From Erythrobacter sp. (GTDB lineage Bacteria > Pseudomonadota > Alphaproteobacteria > Sphingomonadales > Sphingomonadaceae), in the NCBI RefSeq assembly GCF_024305245.1, contig NZ_JAMWYX010000002.1, forward strand, positions 124,001 to 188,000: DNA of 64,000 nt, written 5' to 3'. Numbering within the stretch: position 1 is the stretch's first letter; each line of letters starts with the position of its first letter. The notes beneath the pieces were generated by a model, which saw only the letters and a list, made by a program, of their open reading frames with translations, had not been told where the DNA came from and made no database searches. Of this stretch, positions 34,061-44,892 are shown piece after piece. The translations under genes and the position numbers were made by a program.

Positions 34061-37000
34061 ATGAGCATGGCACATCCCGGCGAATGGCGGTTCGCGATCG
34101 ATCGCGGCGGCACCTTTACCGATGTCGTGGCGACCACGCCGGGTGGCAGGCTGGTGACCGACAAGCTGCTCAGCGAAAACCCCGGCCACTATGCCGACGC
34201 TGCGAGCGAGGCGGTGCGGCGGCTGATGGCACGGCATGGTGAAGCGCCGATTGCCGAGCTGCGGATCGGCACCACGGTGGCCACCAACGCGCTGCTGGAA
34301 CGCAAGGGCGAGCGGCTGGCATTGCTCACCACCCGAGGGTTCGGCGATGCGTTGCGGATCGGCACGCAGGCGCGGCCCGAGATTTTCGCGCGCCACATCA
34401 TCCTGCCCGAACAATTGCCCGCCCGCGTGGTCGAGATCGCCGAGCGGGTGGGGGCGGATGGCACCGTGCTGATAGCGCTCGACCGTGACGCGGCGCAGAC
34501 CGCGCTGGCCTCGCTGCGGGATGAAGGATTCGATGCGATTGCCATCGTGCTGATGCATGGCTGGAAGTACCGCGAGCACGAGATCGCGTTGGCCGAAATG
34601 GCGCGGGCGGCGGGTTTCCGTCAGGTCAGCGCCAGCCACGAAGTCGCGCCGCTGATCCGCCTGATCCCGCGCGGCGATACCACCGTGGTCGACGCCTACC
34701 TTTCGCCGGTATTGCGCCGCTATACCGACACCTTGCGGGCCGAACTGCCCGAGGCTGCGCGGCTGCGGTTCATGCAGTCGAACGGCGGGCTGGCCGAAGT
34801 CGGCGCGTTTCGCGGCAAGGATGCGATCCTGTCCGGTCCGGCGGGCGGCGTGGTCGGCATGGTCGCGGCAGCTGCGCCGCTGGGTCACGGCAAGCTGATC
34901 GGCTTCGACATGGGCGGCACCAGCACCGATGTCGCGCATTATGCGGGCGAATACGAACTCACCGGCGATAGCGTTGTGGCAGGCGTGCGGGTGGCCGCCC
35001 CGATGATGCAGATCCACACGGTTGCGGCGGGCGGCGGGTCGATCTGTTCGTTCGATGGCGCGCGTTTCCGGGTGGGGCCGGAAAGCGCAGGCGCCGATCC
35101 CGGTCCGGCCTGCTACCGCAAGGGCGGGCCGCTGACGATCACCGATTGCAACCTGTTCCTGGGCCGAATCGATCCGGCGTTCTTCCCGCATGTCTTCGGC
35201 CCGGCAGGCGACGCAGCGCTCGACCCGGCGGCCGCCCGCGCCGCGCTGGAAGCGGTTGCCGCTGCGCTGCCCGACCCGCGCCCGCTTGCGGAGATTGCTG
35301 AAGGCTTTCTCGCCATTGCGGTCGACAACATGGCCAATGCGATCCGCAAGATCTCGGTCGCGCGCGGGCATGATGTCACCGCCTATGCGCTCGCCTGTTT
35401 CGGCGGAGCGGGCGGGCAGCACGCCTGCAAGGTCGCCGATGCCTTGGGAATGGAGACCGTGCTGGTGCATCCGCTGGCAGGGATGCTGTCTGCCTTCGGG
35501 ATCGGGCTCGCGCCGGTCAAGGCGATCCGCGAAGTCAGCCTTGTGCAGCCGCTGGAGGACAGCTTTGCGCAGCCGCTCGCCGCGCTGGAGGCGGAGGCGC
35601 GGGCGGTGCTGCTGGAACAGGGTATTGCCGCAGAAGCCATCGCGATCCGCCCAAGCGCCCGCCTGCGCTTTGCCGGGAGCGACAGCGTGCTGACCATCCC
35701 CTGCGACGAACCGCAAGCGATGGACGCCGCCTTCCGCACGCTCCACCGCCAGCGCTTCGGCTATTCCGATGCCAGCGCGCCGATCATCGTCGAAGCCCTG
35801 AGCGTCGAGGCGAGCGGACAGGCGGGCGGGCTGGGCACCGCCACGGCCGATCCGCTGGGCGTGCAGGGCAAGGCGTCGGGCGACTGGCCGACCATCGCCC
35901 GCACCGAACTGCGCGAGGGTGCGGCGCAGCGCGGCCCGCTGCTGATCATCGACCCCGGTTCCACCACCGTGGTCGAGCCCGGCTGGCAGGCGCGGCTGGC
36001 GGACGAAGGCAGCCTGATCCTCACCCGCGCGGAGCCGCTGGCGCGCGAGCAGGCGGCGGGAACCGCGGTCGATCCGGTGCGGCTGGAGATCTTCAACAAC
36101 CTGTTCATGGCCATTGCCGAGGAAATGGGCGTGGTGCTGCAATCCACCGCGACATCGGTCAACATCAAGGAACGGCTCGATTTCTCCTGCGCGCTGTTCG
36201 ATGCGGCGGGTGCGCTGATCGCCAATGCGCCGCATATCCCGGTGCATCTGGGCAGTATGGGCGACAGCATCGCCCGCGTGATCGAGGCGCGGGGGAGCGG
36301 GCGCAACGGGGCCAAGGATGGGCGCGGCTTCCGGCGCGGCGATGCCTATGTTCTCAACGATCCCTATCGCGGTGGCACCCATTTGCCCGATATCACCGTG
36401 ATCGTGCCGGTGTTCTATGGCGAAGACGGGGATAAACCCGACGCCTTCGTTGCCGCGCGCGGGCACCATGCCGACATCGGCGGGATCGCGCCGGGCTCCA
36501 TGCCGCCCGAAAGCCGCAGCATCGCCGATGAAGGCGTGCTGATCGACAATCTGCTGATGGTGGATCAAGGCACGTTCCGCGAGGATGCCGTGCGCGCGGT
36601 GCTGGCCAGCCGTCCACATCCTGCACGCAATCCGGGGCGCAACCTGTCCGATCTGCGCGCCCAGCTGGCCGCCTGCACCCGCGGGGCCGAATTGCTGGCA
36701 GGTGCGGCGCAGGAACAGGGCGCCGAGGTGGTCGCCGCCTATATGCGCCACGTCATCGCCAATGCCGAGGAAAGCGTGCGCCGCCTGCTGGGCCGGCTGG
36801 AGGACGGCGAATTCGCCTATCCGATGGATAATGGCGCGGTCATCAAGGTCGCCATCCGCATCGACCATGCGGCGCGTTCGGCGGTGTTCGATTTCACCGG
36901 CACCAGCGCGCAGTTACCCGACAATTTCAACGCCCCGCGCTCGATCACCCGCGCCGCCGCGCTCTATGTGCTGCGCACGCTGATCGACGATACCATCCCG

Positions 37001-37633
37001 ATGAATGACGGATGCCTCAATCCGGTGACGCTGATCGTGCCCGAAGATTCGATGCTGAACCCCCGACCGGGTGCGGCGGTGGTGGCGGGGAATGTCGAGA
37101 CATCGCAGGTCGTCACCGACGCGCTGTTTGCCGCCTGCGGCAGGCTCGCACCGTCGCAGGGCACGATGAACAATTTCACCTTCGGCAACGATGCGCACCA
37201 ATATTACGAAACGATCTGCGGCGGATCGGGCGCGGGGCCGGATCATGACGGCACCAGCGCGGTGCAGACCCACATGACCAATTCGCGCCTGACCGACCCC
37301 GAAATCCTCGAAACCCGCCTGCCGGTGCGGCTCGATGAATTCGCCATCAGGCGCGGTTCGGGGGGCGAGGGGCAGCATCGCGGCGGTGACGGAGTGGTGC
37401 GGCGCGTCACCTTCCTTGAGGAAATGCGCGCCAACATGCTCGCCAATCGCCGCAAGGTTGCGCCGCGCGGGATTAGCGGCGGTGGGAATGCGGAACCGGG
37501 GCGCAACTGGGTCGAACGTGTCGATGGCATTATCGAGGAACTCGGAGCCACCGGATCTGCGCTGATGCAGCCGGGCGATGCCTTTGTGATCCTGACGCCG
37601 GGCGGCGGCGGTTTCGGGGAGAAAGGCGCTTGA
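34061..37633 (+). CDS. 5-oxoprolinase / hydantoinase A-B fusion protein
   Basis: 1190 aa. ATG 34061 opens [24 protein letters not shown], the start of the hydantoinase A (ATPase-like) half. Other HyuA motifs are [29 protein letters not shown] and [16 protein letters not shown]. The HyuB half begins near residue 670 with [20 protein letters not shown] and has [37 protein letters not shown] and GGGGFG at the end. A single chain of this size matches eukaryotic-type ATP-dependent 5-oxoprolinase (5-oxoproline to glutamate); hydantoin hydrolysis is the alternative. It leads an operon with DUF969, DUF979 and DUF2891, which supports the oxoproline reading. Confidence 0.85.
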   Translation: MSMAHPGEWRFAIDRGGTFTDVVATTPGGRLVTDKLLSENPGHYADAASEAVRRLMARHGEAPIAELRIGTTVATNALLERKGERLALLTTRGFGDALRIGTQARPEIFARHIILPEQLPARVVEIAERVGADGTVLIALDRDAAQTALASLRDEGFDAIAIVLMHGWKYREHEIALAEMARAAGFRQVSASHEVAPLIRLIPRGDTTVVDAYLSPVLRRYTDTLRAELPEAARLRFMQSNGGLAEVGAFRGKDAILSGPAGGVVGMVAAAAPLGHGKLIGFDMGGTSTDVAHYAGEYELTGDSVVAGVRVAAPMMQIHTVAAGGGSICSFDGARFRVGPESAGADPGPACYRKGGPLTITDCNLFLGRIDPAFFPHVFGPAGDAALDPAAARAALEAVAAALPDPRPLAEIAEGFLAIAVDNMANAIRKISVARGHDVTAYALACFGGAGGQHACKVADALGMETVLVHPLAGMLSAFGIGLAPVKAIREVSLVQPLEDSFAQPLAALEAEARAVLLEQGIAAEAIAIRPSARLRFAGSDSVLTIPCDEPQAMDAAFRTLHRQRFGYSDASAPIIVEALSVEASGQAGGLGTATADPLGVQGKASGDWPTIARTELREGAAQRGPLLIIDPGSTTVVEPGWQARLADEGSLILTRAEPLAREQAAGTAVDPVRLEIFNNLFMAIAEEMGVVLQSTATSVNIKERLDFSCALFDAAGALIANAPHIPVHLGSMGDSIARVIEARGSGRNGAKDGRGFRRGDAYVLNDPYRGGTHLPDITVIVPVFYGEDGDKPDAFVAARGHHADIGGIAPGSMPPESRSIADEGVLIDNLLMVDQGTFREDAVRAVLASRPHPARNPGRNLSDLRAQLAACTRGAELLAGAAQEQGAEVVAAYMRHVIANAEESVRRLLGRLEDGEFAYPMDNGAVIKVAIRIDHAARSAVFDFTGTSAQLPDNFNAPRSITRAAALYVLRTLIDDTIPMNDGCLNPVTLIVPEDSMLNPRPGAAVVAGNVETSQVVTDALFAACGRLAPSQGTMNNFTFGNDAHQYYETICGGSGAGPDHDGTSAVQTHMTNSRLTDPEILETRLPVRLDEFAIRRGSGGEGQHRGGDGVVRRVTFLEEMRANMLANRRKVAPRGISGGGNAEPGRNWVERVDGIIEELGATGSALMQPGDAFVILTPGGGGFGEKGA

Positions 37634-38325
37634 ACTACTGGCCTCTGCTGGGGATCGCGCTGGTCGTGATCGGCTTTGCCCTGCGCTTCAATCCGCTGCT
37701 GGTGGTGGTCGGCGCGGCGGTGGCGACAGGGCTGCTCGCGAGCCTCGATGTCGTCGCGGTGGTCGAGGCGCTGGGCAAGGCGTTCAACGACAACCGCTAT
37801 ATCTCGGTCACGTGGATCATCCTGCCGGTGATCGGCTTGCTCGAACGCTACGGACTGCAGCAGCGCGCCCGCACGCTGATCGAGGGGATGCGCGGAGCGA
37901 CGATGGGCAGGCTGCTGGTGATCTATCTCGGCTTTCGCCAGATCACCGCCGCGCTAGGCATGAAGGATATCGGCGGGCACCCACAGGCGGTGCGTCCGCT
38001 GGTCGCGCCGATGGCCGAGGCGGCGGCGGAAAAATCGCACGGCGCCTTGCCGGATGACGAGCGCGAACAGGTGCTGGCGATGGCGGCGGCGACCGACAAT
38101 GTGGGCCTGTTCTTCGGCGAGGATATCTTCTTCGCCATCGCCTCGATCCTGCTGATCCAGGGCGTGTTCGAAAGCGCGGGCTACCCGCTTACGCCGCTGC
38201 AATTGTCGGTCTGGGCAATCCCGACCGCGATCTGTGCCTTCATCATCCACGGCTGGCGGATTACCGCGCTTGACCGGCGCCTAGGGCGGCGGTCGGGCCA
38301 ACTGTCCGGGAGCGCGCGGCCATGA
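37630..38325 (+). CDS. DUF969 family membrane protein (putative 5-oxoproline permease component)
   Basis: 231 aa, starting with TTG overlapping the oxoprolinase stop by 4 nt. About five membrane helices; the signature stretch is [35 protein letters not shown] ... [40 protein letters not shown]969 is generally found paired with DUF979, often near pyroglutamate peptidase or oxoprolinase genes, so a two-part 5-oxoproline or related acid transporter is the accepted guess. Confidence 0.8.
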   Translation: MNYWPLLGIALVVIGFALRFNPLLVVVGAAVATGLLASLDVVAVVEALGKAFNDNRYISVTWIILPVIGLLERYGLQQRARTLIEGMRGATMGRLLVIYLGFRQITAALGMKDIGGHPQAVRPLVAPMAEAAAEKSHGALPDDEREQVLAMAAATDNVGLFFGEDIFFAIASILLIQGVFESAGYPLTPLQLSVWAIPTAICAFIIHGWRITALDRRLGRRSGQLSGSARP

Positions 38326-39272
38326 TCACCTATGAATGGCTCTACTGGCTGGCGGGCGCCTTTTTCGCAGGCTGGGCGGTGCTCAGCTTGCGCGATGGGC
38401 GGATCGGTAACGCCGCGTTCTGGGGCGTGCTGGCGGCGAGTTTCTTTCTCGGCAGCCATCTGTCCGATTTCGCCAATGGCGTGCTGGTGCTGGCGCTGGT
38501 CGCCATTGCTGGAGTGGGCGCGGTCAAGCGCAGCGCGCCGGACACCACCACGCCTGAAGAACGCGCCGCCTTCTCCGCCCGGCTCGGCAACCGCCTGTTC
38601 GCGCCTGCGCTGATCGTGCCGGTGACGGCGGTGGCGGGGACGCTGCTGTATAATTACACGCCGCTGTCCGACACCGGCCTGTTCGCGCCCCGGCGCGAGA
38701 CGCTGATCCTGTTCGGCATCGGCGTGCTGCTGGCGCTGGCGGCGGCGATGGTGTGGCTGCGCCCACCGCTGCTCGCCCCGGCTGAGGAGGGGCGGCGATT
38801 GATCGATTCCATCGGCTGGGCGGCGATCCTGCCGCAGATGCTGGCGGCGCTGGGCGCGGTGTTCGCGCTGGCCGGGGTGGGCGATATCATCGGCGGACTG
38901 GCGGGCGGAGTTATCCCGCAAGGCAGCGTGTTCCTGACGGTGGTGGTGTTCGCGCTGGGCATGGCGCTGTTCACGATCATCATGGGCAATGCCTTTGCCG
39001 CCTTCCCCGTGATGGCGGCGGCGATCGGCATTCCGCTGCTGGTCGAAACCTATGGCGGCAACCCGGCGGTGATCGGTGCCGTCGGAATGCTGGCGGGGTT
39101 CTGCGGTACCTTGCTGACCCCGATGGCGGCCAATTTCAACATCGTGCCTGCCGCGCTGCTCGAACTGAAGGATCAGAATGCGGTAATCCGCCAGCAGGTC
39201 GGCACGGCGATCCCGCTGCTCGTGTGCAACATCGTCATCATCTATGTCGGAGCCTTCCTGCTGTGGAACTGA
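38322..39272 (+). CDS. DUF979 family membrane protein (putative 5-oxoproline permease component)
   Basis: 316 aa, about eight membrane helices, ATG overlapping the DUF969 stop by 4 nt. Distinctive parts are GNAAFWGVLAASFFLGSHLSDFANGVLVLALVAIAGVG and the C-terminal IIMGNAFAAFPVMAAAIGIPLLVETYGGNPAVIGAVGMLAGFCGTLLTPMAANFNIVPAALLELKDQNAVIRQQ, which resembles pore segments of ion-transporter superfamily permeases. Presumably it assembles with the DUF969 protein. Confidence 0.8.
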   Translation: MITYEWLYWLAGAFFAGWAVLSLRDGRIGNAAFWGVLAASFFLGSHLSDFANGVLVLALVAIAGVGAVKRSAPDTTTPEERAAFSARLGNRLFAPALIVPVTAVAGTLLYNYTPLSDTGLFAPRRETLILFGIGVLLALAAAMVWLRPPLLAPAEEGRRLIDSIGWAAILPQMLAALGAVFALAGVGDIIGGLAGGVIPQGSVFLTVVVFALGMALFTIIMGNAFAAFPVMAAAIGIPLLVETYGGNPAVIGAVGMLAGFCGTLLTPMAANFNIVPAALLELKDQNAVIRQQVGTAIPLLVCNIVIIYVGAFLLWN

Positions 39273-40252
39273 CCGAGGAAACCGCCCGCAAATTCGCAAG
39301 CATCGCGCTCGGCCACGTGGCGCGGCCTTACCCTTACAAGGACGATCACGTGTTCGAGAGCGAGGCCGACGTGCGGCCCCCGCGCGCGGCGCATCCGGTG
39401 TTCTTCGGCAGTTACGACTGGCACAGCTGCGTTCATGGCTGGTGGACTTTGCTCACCTTGCGGCGGCTATATTCTGCGACGCCCGAAGCCGCACAGATCG
39501 CCGCGCTGGCCGAGGATACCTTCACGCCCGCAAAGCTGGCGGTGGAGCTGGCCTATCTCGACCGGCCCAGCGCGCGCGGGTTCGAGCGGCCCTATGGCTG
39601 GGGCTGGCTGCTGTACCTCCACCTTGAGGCAGGGCGGCACGATGACCGCGAATGGGCCAATCGGCTCGAACCGCTGGCAAGGGCGTTTGCGGCGCGCCTC
39701 CGCGATTATCTGATGGTGCTGACCTACCCGATCACGGTCGGCACGCACTTCAACACCGCCTTCGCGCTGGTGCTGGCGCGGCGCTGGGCACTGGTACACG
39801 ACCCCGCGCTGGCGGCGCTGATCGACGATTGGGCCGAGCGCGCCTTCGGGATGCGCAGCGATTATCGCGGGTGGGAGCCGGGGGGCGACGAATTCCTCTC
39901 CCCGGTGCTGATCGCCGCGCTGCTGATGGCCGAAGTGCGCCCGCACCTGTCCTTCGCGCCATGGTTCGATGCGCTGGTGCTGGCAAACGGCTGGCTGGAA
40001 CGCGAATGCCGTCCGGTCACGGTGTCGGATCGTAGCGACGGCAAGATCGCCCATCTCGACGGGTTCAATCTCAGCCGCGCATGGTGCCTTGGCGGCTGCG
40101 CTGCGGGTTTGGCCGATCCGGTCGCGCAACGGCTGCTCGGCGAGCGCCGGCGCGAACACCTTGCCGCCGCATTGCCGCATGTCGCGGGCGACTACATGGG
40201 CGAACACTGGCTGGCGAGCTTCGCGTTGCTGGCGCTGCTGCCCGATAGCTGA
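39263..40252 (+). CDS. DUF2891 family protein
   Basis: 329 aa. GTG start at 39263 overlaps the DUF979 stop by 10 nt. No signal peptide. The sequence is rich in aromatic and charged motifs: HPVFFGSYDWHSCVHGWWTLLTL, RPYGWGWLLYLHLEAG, YPITVGTHFNTAFAL, WEPGGDEFLSPVLIAALLMAEV and FNLSRAWCLGGC. This suggests an alpha/alpha-barrel enzyme. Function unknown, but the family recurs next to DUF969/DUF979 genes, so a step in oxoproline or related acyl-amino acid metabolism is inferred. Confidence 0.75.
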   Translation: MELTEETARKFASIALGHVARPYPYKDDHVFESEADVRPPRAAHPVFFGSYDWHSCVHGWWTLLTLRRLYSATPEAAQIAALAEDTFTPAKLAVELAYLDRPSARGFERPYGWGWLLYLHLEAGRHDDREWANRLEPLARAFAARLRDYLMVLTYPITVGTHFNTAFALVLARRWALVHDPALAALIDDWAERAFGMRSDYRGWEPGGDEFLSPVLIAALLMAEVRPHLSFAPWFDALVLANGWLERECRPVTVSDRSDGKIAHLDGFNLSRAWCLGGCAAGLADPVAQRLLGERRREHLAAALPHVAGDYMGEHWLASFALLALLPDS

Positions 40253-40386
40253 GCGGCGGGCACCAACCGCAATGATCCATCGACGAACGCCGCCGCGGTC
40301 GATCAATCCCGTGCATCATCCGGCAAAGGCGGCTTTTCCTTCGGCATCAATGCGCTAGTGTGGGCTAGCAAGAACAGGGGATCATC

Positions 40387-41277
40387 ATGCTCGAATTGAA
40401 CGGCGTCAGCCATGTCTACCCTAATGGCACGCGCGCGCTTTCCGATGTGACGTTGTCCATTCCCAAAGGGATGTTCGGGCTGCTGGGGCCGAACGGCGCG
40501 GGCAAATCGACCCTGATGCGCACCATCGCGACATTGCAGGCACCGACGTCGGGCAGCATCCGTTTCGGCGATATCGACGTGCTGGCAGAGCCTGACCGGC
40601 TGCGCCGCACGCTCGGCTATCTGCCGCAGGATTTCGGCGTCTATCCGCGCATTTCGGCTTACCAGATGCTCGATCACATGGCGGTGCTCAAAGGCGTGAA
40701 CAACGCGGGCGAGCGGCGCGCGGTGGTCGAACACCTGTTGAACCAGACCAACCTGTGGGCCGTGCGCGGCAAGGCGATTGCGGGCTTTTCAGGCGGGATG
40801 CGCCAGCGCTTCGGCATCGCGCAGGCGCTGATCGGCGATCCGCAGCTGATCATCGTCGATGAACCCACCGCCGGGCTCGACCCGGAAGAACGCAACCGGT
40901 TCCTGAACCTGCTGGCCGGCATCGGGGAGAATGTGGTGGTGATCCTGTCCACCCACATCGTCGATGACGTGGCCGATCTGTGCCCGCGCATGGCGGTGCT
41001 GGCACAAGGGCGGGTGCAGTTGGAAGGCCCGCCGCGCGAACTGATCCGCTCGATCGCAGGCCGCGTGTGGCAACGCACCGTCCCGCACACGCAGCTGGCC
41101 GACATGCAGGAGTGCCACGAGGTCATCTCGCACCGCTTCTTTGCAGGCGCGATCGTGGTGCACGTGCTCAGCGATACCCAGCCCGAAGGCTTCACGCCGG
41201 TCGTCGGCGGGCTTGAGGATGTGTATTTCACCACGCTTGCCGAAACGCGCCGCCCCGCCGCCGCCGCTGCGGCCTGA
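40387..41277 (+). CDS. ABC transporter ATP-binding protein
   Basis: 296 aa. Walker A GPNGAGKST, Q-loop LPQDFGVYPRIS, signature FSGGMRQRFGIAQAL, Walker B LIIVDEPTAGLDPEE and switch His in STHIVDDV are all intact. The C-terminal 60 residues are a regulatory extension. It is the ATPase for the permease/M1 fusion gene that begins 14 nt downstream. The ribosome site is GGGG 8 nt before the ATG. Confidence 0.9.
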   Translation: MLELNGVSHVYPNGTRALSDVTLSIPKGMFGLLGPNGAGKSTLMRTIATLQAPTSGSIRFGDIDVLAEPDRLRRTLGYLPQDFGVYPRISAYQMLDHMAVLKGVNNAGERRAVVEHLLNQTNLWAVRGKAIAGFSGGMRQRFGIAQALIGDPQLIIVDEPTAGLDPEERNRFLNLLAGIGENVVVILSTHIVDDVADLCPRMAVLAQGRVQLEGPPRELIRSIAGRVWQRTVPHTQLADMQECHEVISHRFFAGAIVVHVLSDTQPEGFTPVVGGLEDVYFTTLAETRRPAAAAAA

Positions 41278-41291
41278 GAGGAGCGATCCCC

Positions 41292-44200
41292 ATGCTGACC
41301 GCATCGCTCGCCGCGTTCGAGATCCGTTACCAGCTGAAGAACCCGGTGTTCTGGGCCTCGGTTGCGATCTTCTTCCTGCTTGGCTTCGGCCTGTCAGCCA
41401 GCGCCAATGTCAGCATCGGCACGCCCGGCTCGGTGCAGGAAAATTCGCCCTATGCGGTCACCACCGCGCTGGGGATTATGGCGCTGTTCTATCTGTTCGT
41501 GATCACCTCGTTTGTCGCCAATGCGGTGGTGCGCGACGATGCGACCGGTTTCGGCCCGATGATCCGCGCCACCCCGGTCGGGCGCAGCCAGTTCCTCGCC
41601 GGGCGTTTCCTTGGCGGGCTGGCCATCGCGATTCTCGGCTATGTGGCGGTGCCGCTGGGCATTGCGGTCGGCTCCGCGATGCCGTGGGTCGATCCGGAAA
41701 CCGTGGGGCCGGGCGGCTTTGCCACCTATGCCTGGCCGTTCCTGATCATTGCCATCCCAAACCTGATCCTGTCGTCGGCGCTGTTGTTCAGCCTTGCCAC
41801 CATCACCCGGTCGATGCTGGCGAGCTATATCGGAGTGCTGGTGCTGGTGATGGGCTATCTCACTGCCAGCACGATCCTGGGGAGCGAGCCGGAATATCAG
41901 GATGCCGTCGCCCGGTTCGAGCCGATGGCGCTGGGCGCGATCGGCGAGGTTTCGCGCTACTGGACCGCGGCCGACATGAACACGCGGGCGATCCCGCTCG
42001 AAGGCAATCTGCTGATCAACCGGCTGCTGACGCTGGGGTGGAGCGCGCTGTTCCTCGGGCTGGCATGGTCGCGCTTCAGCATGACCGAGCGTGCGCCGTC
42101 GCGTTGGCGGCAGAAGCGGCTGGCGAAGCAGGCTGCCAAGGCTGCCAAGGCCGAAACGGTGCGCCCGCACAGCCTTTCTGCCCCCGCTACCCGCAGTTTC
42201 GGCGCGGGCCATGCGCTGCGCAGTTTCTGGATCAGGCTGAAGGCCGAGACCTTGCTGGTGCTGAAAAGCCCCGGCCTGATCGTCCTGCTGCTGCTCGCGC
42301 TTGCGCTCACCGCTCTCAATCTTGCCCTTTCGGAAACGACCTACGGCACCGCGTCCTATCCGCTGACCGCCAATGTCGTCGCCACCGTGATCGGCAGCGT
42401 CAGCCTGTTCAGCCTGATCGTGGCAGTGTTCTATGGCGGCGAGCTGGTCTGGCGCGAGCGTGATGTGAAGATCAACGAGATCGTCGATGCCACTCCGGCG
42501 CCGGGCTGGGCGATGTTCGTGCCCAAGATCCTCGCGATTTTTGCCGTGCTGCTGCTGATGTCGCTGACCGGGATGCTGGCAGGCATGGTCTACCAGCTGC
42601 TGTTGGGGGCCGAGAGCATCGATGTCAGCCTGTACCTTGTGTCTTTCGTCCTGCCGCAAAGCGTCGATCTGCTGCTGATCGCGGTGCTGGCAGTGTTCTT
42701 TCAGGTGCTCAGCCCGAACAAATATCTCGGTTGGGGGCTGTTTCTGGTGTGGTTCGTCAGCCGCATTTTCCTGTCGAACCTCGGCTATTCCAACATGCTC
42801 TACACCTTCGGCGCGGGTCCGGCCGAACCGCTGAGCGACATGAACGGCACCGGCGGGTTCTGGCTGGGCGGGCTATGGGCGCGGGCCTATTGGGGCGCGT
42901 TCGGGGTGTTGCTGCTGGTGTTCGCGCACTGGGCCTGGCCGCGCGGCACGGTGGTGGCGGTGTGGCCGCGGCTGAAAGGCATGGGGCGGCGCGTTACCTT
43001 CGCCTCGGGCGGGGTCGCACTGGCGGCGGCCGGCACGATGATCGGCACGGGCCTTGTCATCAATCACAACATCACGGTGCTCAACGACTACCAGACCGCC
43101 GACGAGCGTGAGGCATTGACCGCCGCATACGAACGCAAATACCTCAAATACGAAAGCCTGCCGCGCCCAGTGGTCACCGACGTGGAATTCATCGTCGATA
43201 TCGATCCCGATCAGCGCCGGATGGACGTGCGCGGCCATTACCTGCTGCGCAACGACACGCAGGCTCCGATCCGCGAAGTGCACGTGCGGCAGGGTGACGA
43301 CGCGACGGAATTCACCCGGCTCGACGTGGCCGGAGCGAAGCTCGCCAGCCATGACACCGAATTCGGATACCGGATCTACGAATTCGATGCACCGCTGGCA
43401 CCCGGCGCGACCACGCGGCTCGATTTCACATCGCTGGTGTGGCGGCGCGGCTTTGCCAATGGTTCGGCGGCGACCGATATCGTCGACAACGGCACCTTCG
43501 TGAACAATGCCGTGTTCGCTCCGATCATCGGCATGAACCGCCAGGGCCTGCTGCAGGACCGCACCGAGCGGCGGCGGCAGGGTCTGCCCGACGAACTGCG
43601 CACCGCCAAGCTTGAGGATACCTCGGCGCAGAACGAAAACTACATCAGCGCCGACTGGGTCAATTCGCGCATCACCATCAGCACCGCAGCCGATCAGGTG
43701 CCGATCGCGCCGGGCAACAAGGTGTCCGACGATGTTCTCGGCAGTCGCCGCATTGCGGTGTTCGAAAGCCCGGCGCCGATCCTCAACTTCTTCTCCGTGC
43801 AATCGGCGCGCTATGCCGTGGCAGAAGACAGGTTCGGCGATGTTAGCCTGTCGGTCTATCACGATCCCCGCCACGACTGGAACGTTCCGGCGATGCTGAC
43901 CGCGATGAAGGCCTCGCTCGGCTATTTCACCGAGAATTTCGGCCCCTACCAGTTCGGATATGCGCGGATCATCGAATTTCCCGGCTACCAGAGCTTCGCG
44001 CAGGCGTTTGCGGGCACCATGCCCTATTCCGAAAGCATCGGCTTTGCCGCCGACGTGCGCGATCCCGAAAGCATCGACTACGTGTCCTACGTCACCGCGC
44101 ATGAACTGGGCCACCAGTATTGGGCGCACCAGATCGTGGGCGGCGACATGCAGGGATCGACCCTGCTGTCGGAAACGCTGGCGCAATACAGCGCGCTGAT

Positions 44201-44888
44201 GGTGATGAAGGAGCTGTACGGGCAGGACAAGATCCGCCGGTTCCTGAAATACGAACTCGATCAGTATCTTGCCGGCCGCAAGGGCGACGTGCTGGGCGAA
44301 CAGCCGCTGATCCGGGTCGAGAACCAGGGGCACATTCACTACCGCAAGGGCAGCCTTGTTATGTATCTGCTCCAGCACAGGCTGGGCGAGGACGCGGTCA
44401 ATCGCGCGCTGGCACGGCTGATCGAGCGGTACAGGTTCAAGGGCGCGCCCTATCCGCGCAGCCTCGATCTGATCGCCGAACTGCGCAAGGAAGCGACCAC
44501 GCCCGAGGATCAGGCCTTGATCACTGACCTGTTCGAGAAGATCACGATCTATGACCTCAAGGCGAAATCGGCGAGCACGCAGCGCAATGCCGATGGCAGC
44601 TGGACCACGCGGATCGCGGTGACGGCGGGCAAGTTCTATGCCGATGCCAAGGGCACCGAAACCCCTGCGACGCTGGCCGAACGGATCGAGATCGGCCTGT
44701 TCACCGCCCGGCCCGAAGCGGGCGCGTTCGACACTGCAGACGTGCTGTCGATGGAGCGTCATCCGGTCCGCGCGGGCGAGCAGGTGGTGACGATCACCAC
44801 CGCGAAAAAGCCGCTATTCGCCGGGATCGATCCCTATAATTTCTACATCGACCGCAACTCGGACGATAACGTGGTGACGGTGGAATAG
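41292..44888 (+). CDS. ABC-2 permease fused to an M1-family aminopeptidase
   Basis: 1198 aa. The N-terminal half is an ABC-2 type permease with about 12 membrane helices in two blocks (about 15-260 and 325-610), joined by a Lys/Arg-rich cytoplasmic loop (RQKRLAKQAAKAAKAETVR). From about residue 625 it is an M1-type peptidase: zinc motif HELGH at 937-941, third ligand Glu961 in LSETLAQYSALM, and the upstream FAGTMPYSESIGFA stretch that corresponds to the GAMEN exopeptidase region but is altered. The peptidase should face the periplasm. Such fusions occur in sphingomonads and Bacteroidetes; substrates are unknown. The ribosome site is GAGGAG. It pairs with the ATPase upstream. Confidence 0.85.
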   Translation: MLTASLAAFEIRYQLKNPVFWASVAIFFLLGFGLSASANVSIGTPGSVQENSPYAVTTALGIMALFYLFVITSFVANAVVRDDATGFGPMIRATPVGRSQFLAGRFLGGLAIAILGYVAVPLGIAVGSAMPWVDPETVGPGGFATYAWPFLIIAIPNLILSSALLFSLATITRSMLASYIGVLVLVMGYLTASTILGSEPEYQDAVARFEPMALGAIGEVSRYWTAADMNTRAIPLEGNLLINRLLTLGWSALFLGLAWSRFSMTERAPSRWRQKRLAKQAAKAAKAETVRPHSLSAPATRSFGAGHALRSFWIRLKAETLLVLKSPGLIVLLLLALALTALNLALSETTYGTASYPLTANVVATVIGSVSLFSLIVAVFYGGELVWRERDVKINEIVDATPAPGWAMFVPKILAIFAVLLLMSLTGMLAGMVYQLLLGAESIDVSLYLVSFVLPQSVDLLLIAVLAVFFQVLSPNKYLGWGLFLVWFVSRIFLSNLGYSNMLYTFGAGPAEPLSDMNGTGGFWLGGLWARAYWGAFGVLLLVFAHWAWPRGTVVAVWPRLKGMGRRVTFASGGVALAAAGTMIGTGLVINHNITVLNDYQTADEREALTAAYERKYLKYESLPRPVVTDVEFIVDIDPDQRRMDVRGHYLLRNDTQAPIREVHVRQGDDATEFTRLDVAGAKLASHDTEFGYRIYEFDAPLAPGATTRLDFTSLVWRRGFANGSAATDIVDNGTFVNNAVFAPIIGMNRQGLLQDRTERRRQGLPDELRTAKLEDTSAQNENYISADWVNSRITISTAADQVPIAPGNKVSDDVLGSRRIAVFESPAPILNFFSVQSARYAVAEDRFGDVSLSVYHDPRHDWNVPAMLTAMKASLGYFTENFGPYQFGYARIIEFPGYQSFAQAFAGTMPYSESIGFAADVRDPESIDYVSYVTAHELGHQYWAHQIVGGDMQGSTLLSETLAQYSALMVMKELYGQDKIRRFLKYELDQYLAGRKGDVLGEQPLIRVENQGHIHYRKGSLVMYLLQHRLGEDAVNRALARLIERYRFKGAPYPRSLDLIAELRKEATTPEDQALITDLFEKITIYDLKAKSASTQRNADGSWTTRIAVTAGKFYADAKGTETPATLAERIEIGLFTARPEAGAFDTADVLSMERHPVRAGEQVVTITTAKKPLFAGIDPYNFYIDRNSDDNVVTVE

Positions 44889-44892
44889 CGCG

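Noticed and set aside
34004..36868. Very long open frame on the minus strand opposite the 5-oxoprolinase gene
   Set aside because: Arg/His/Gln-rich translation with no domain, no ribosome site, and a clear oxoprolinase on the other strand; typical GC-rich antisense frame. The same holds for minus-strand frames at 42873-44762, 31983-33779 and 25434-26966.
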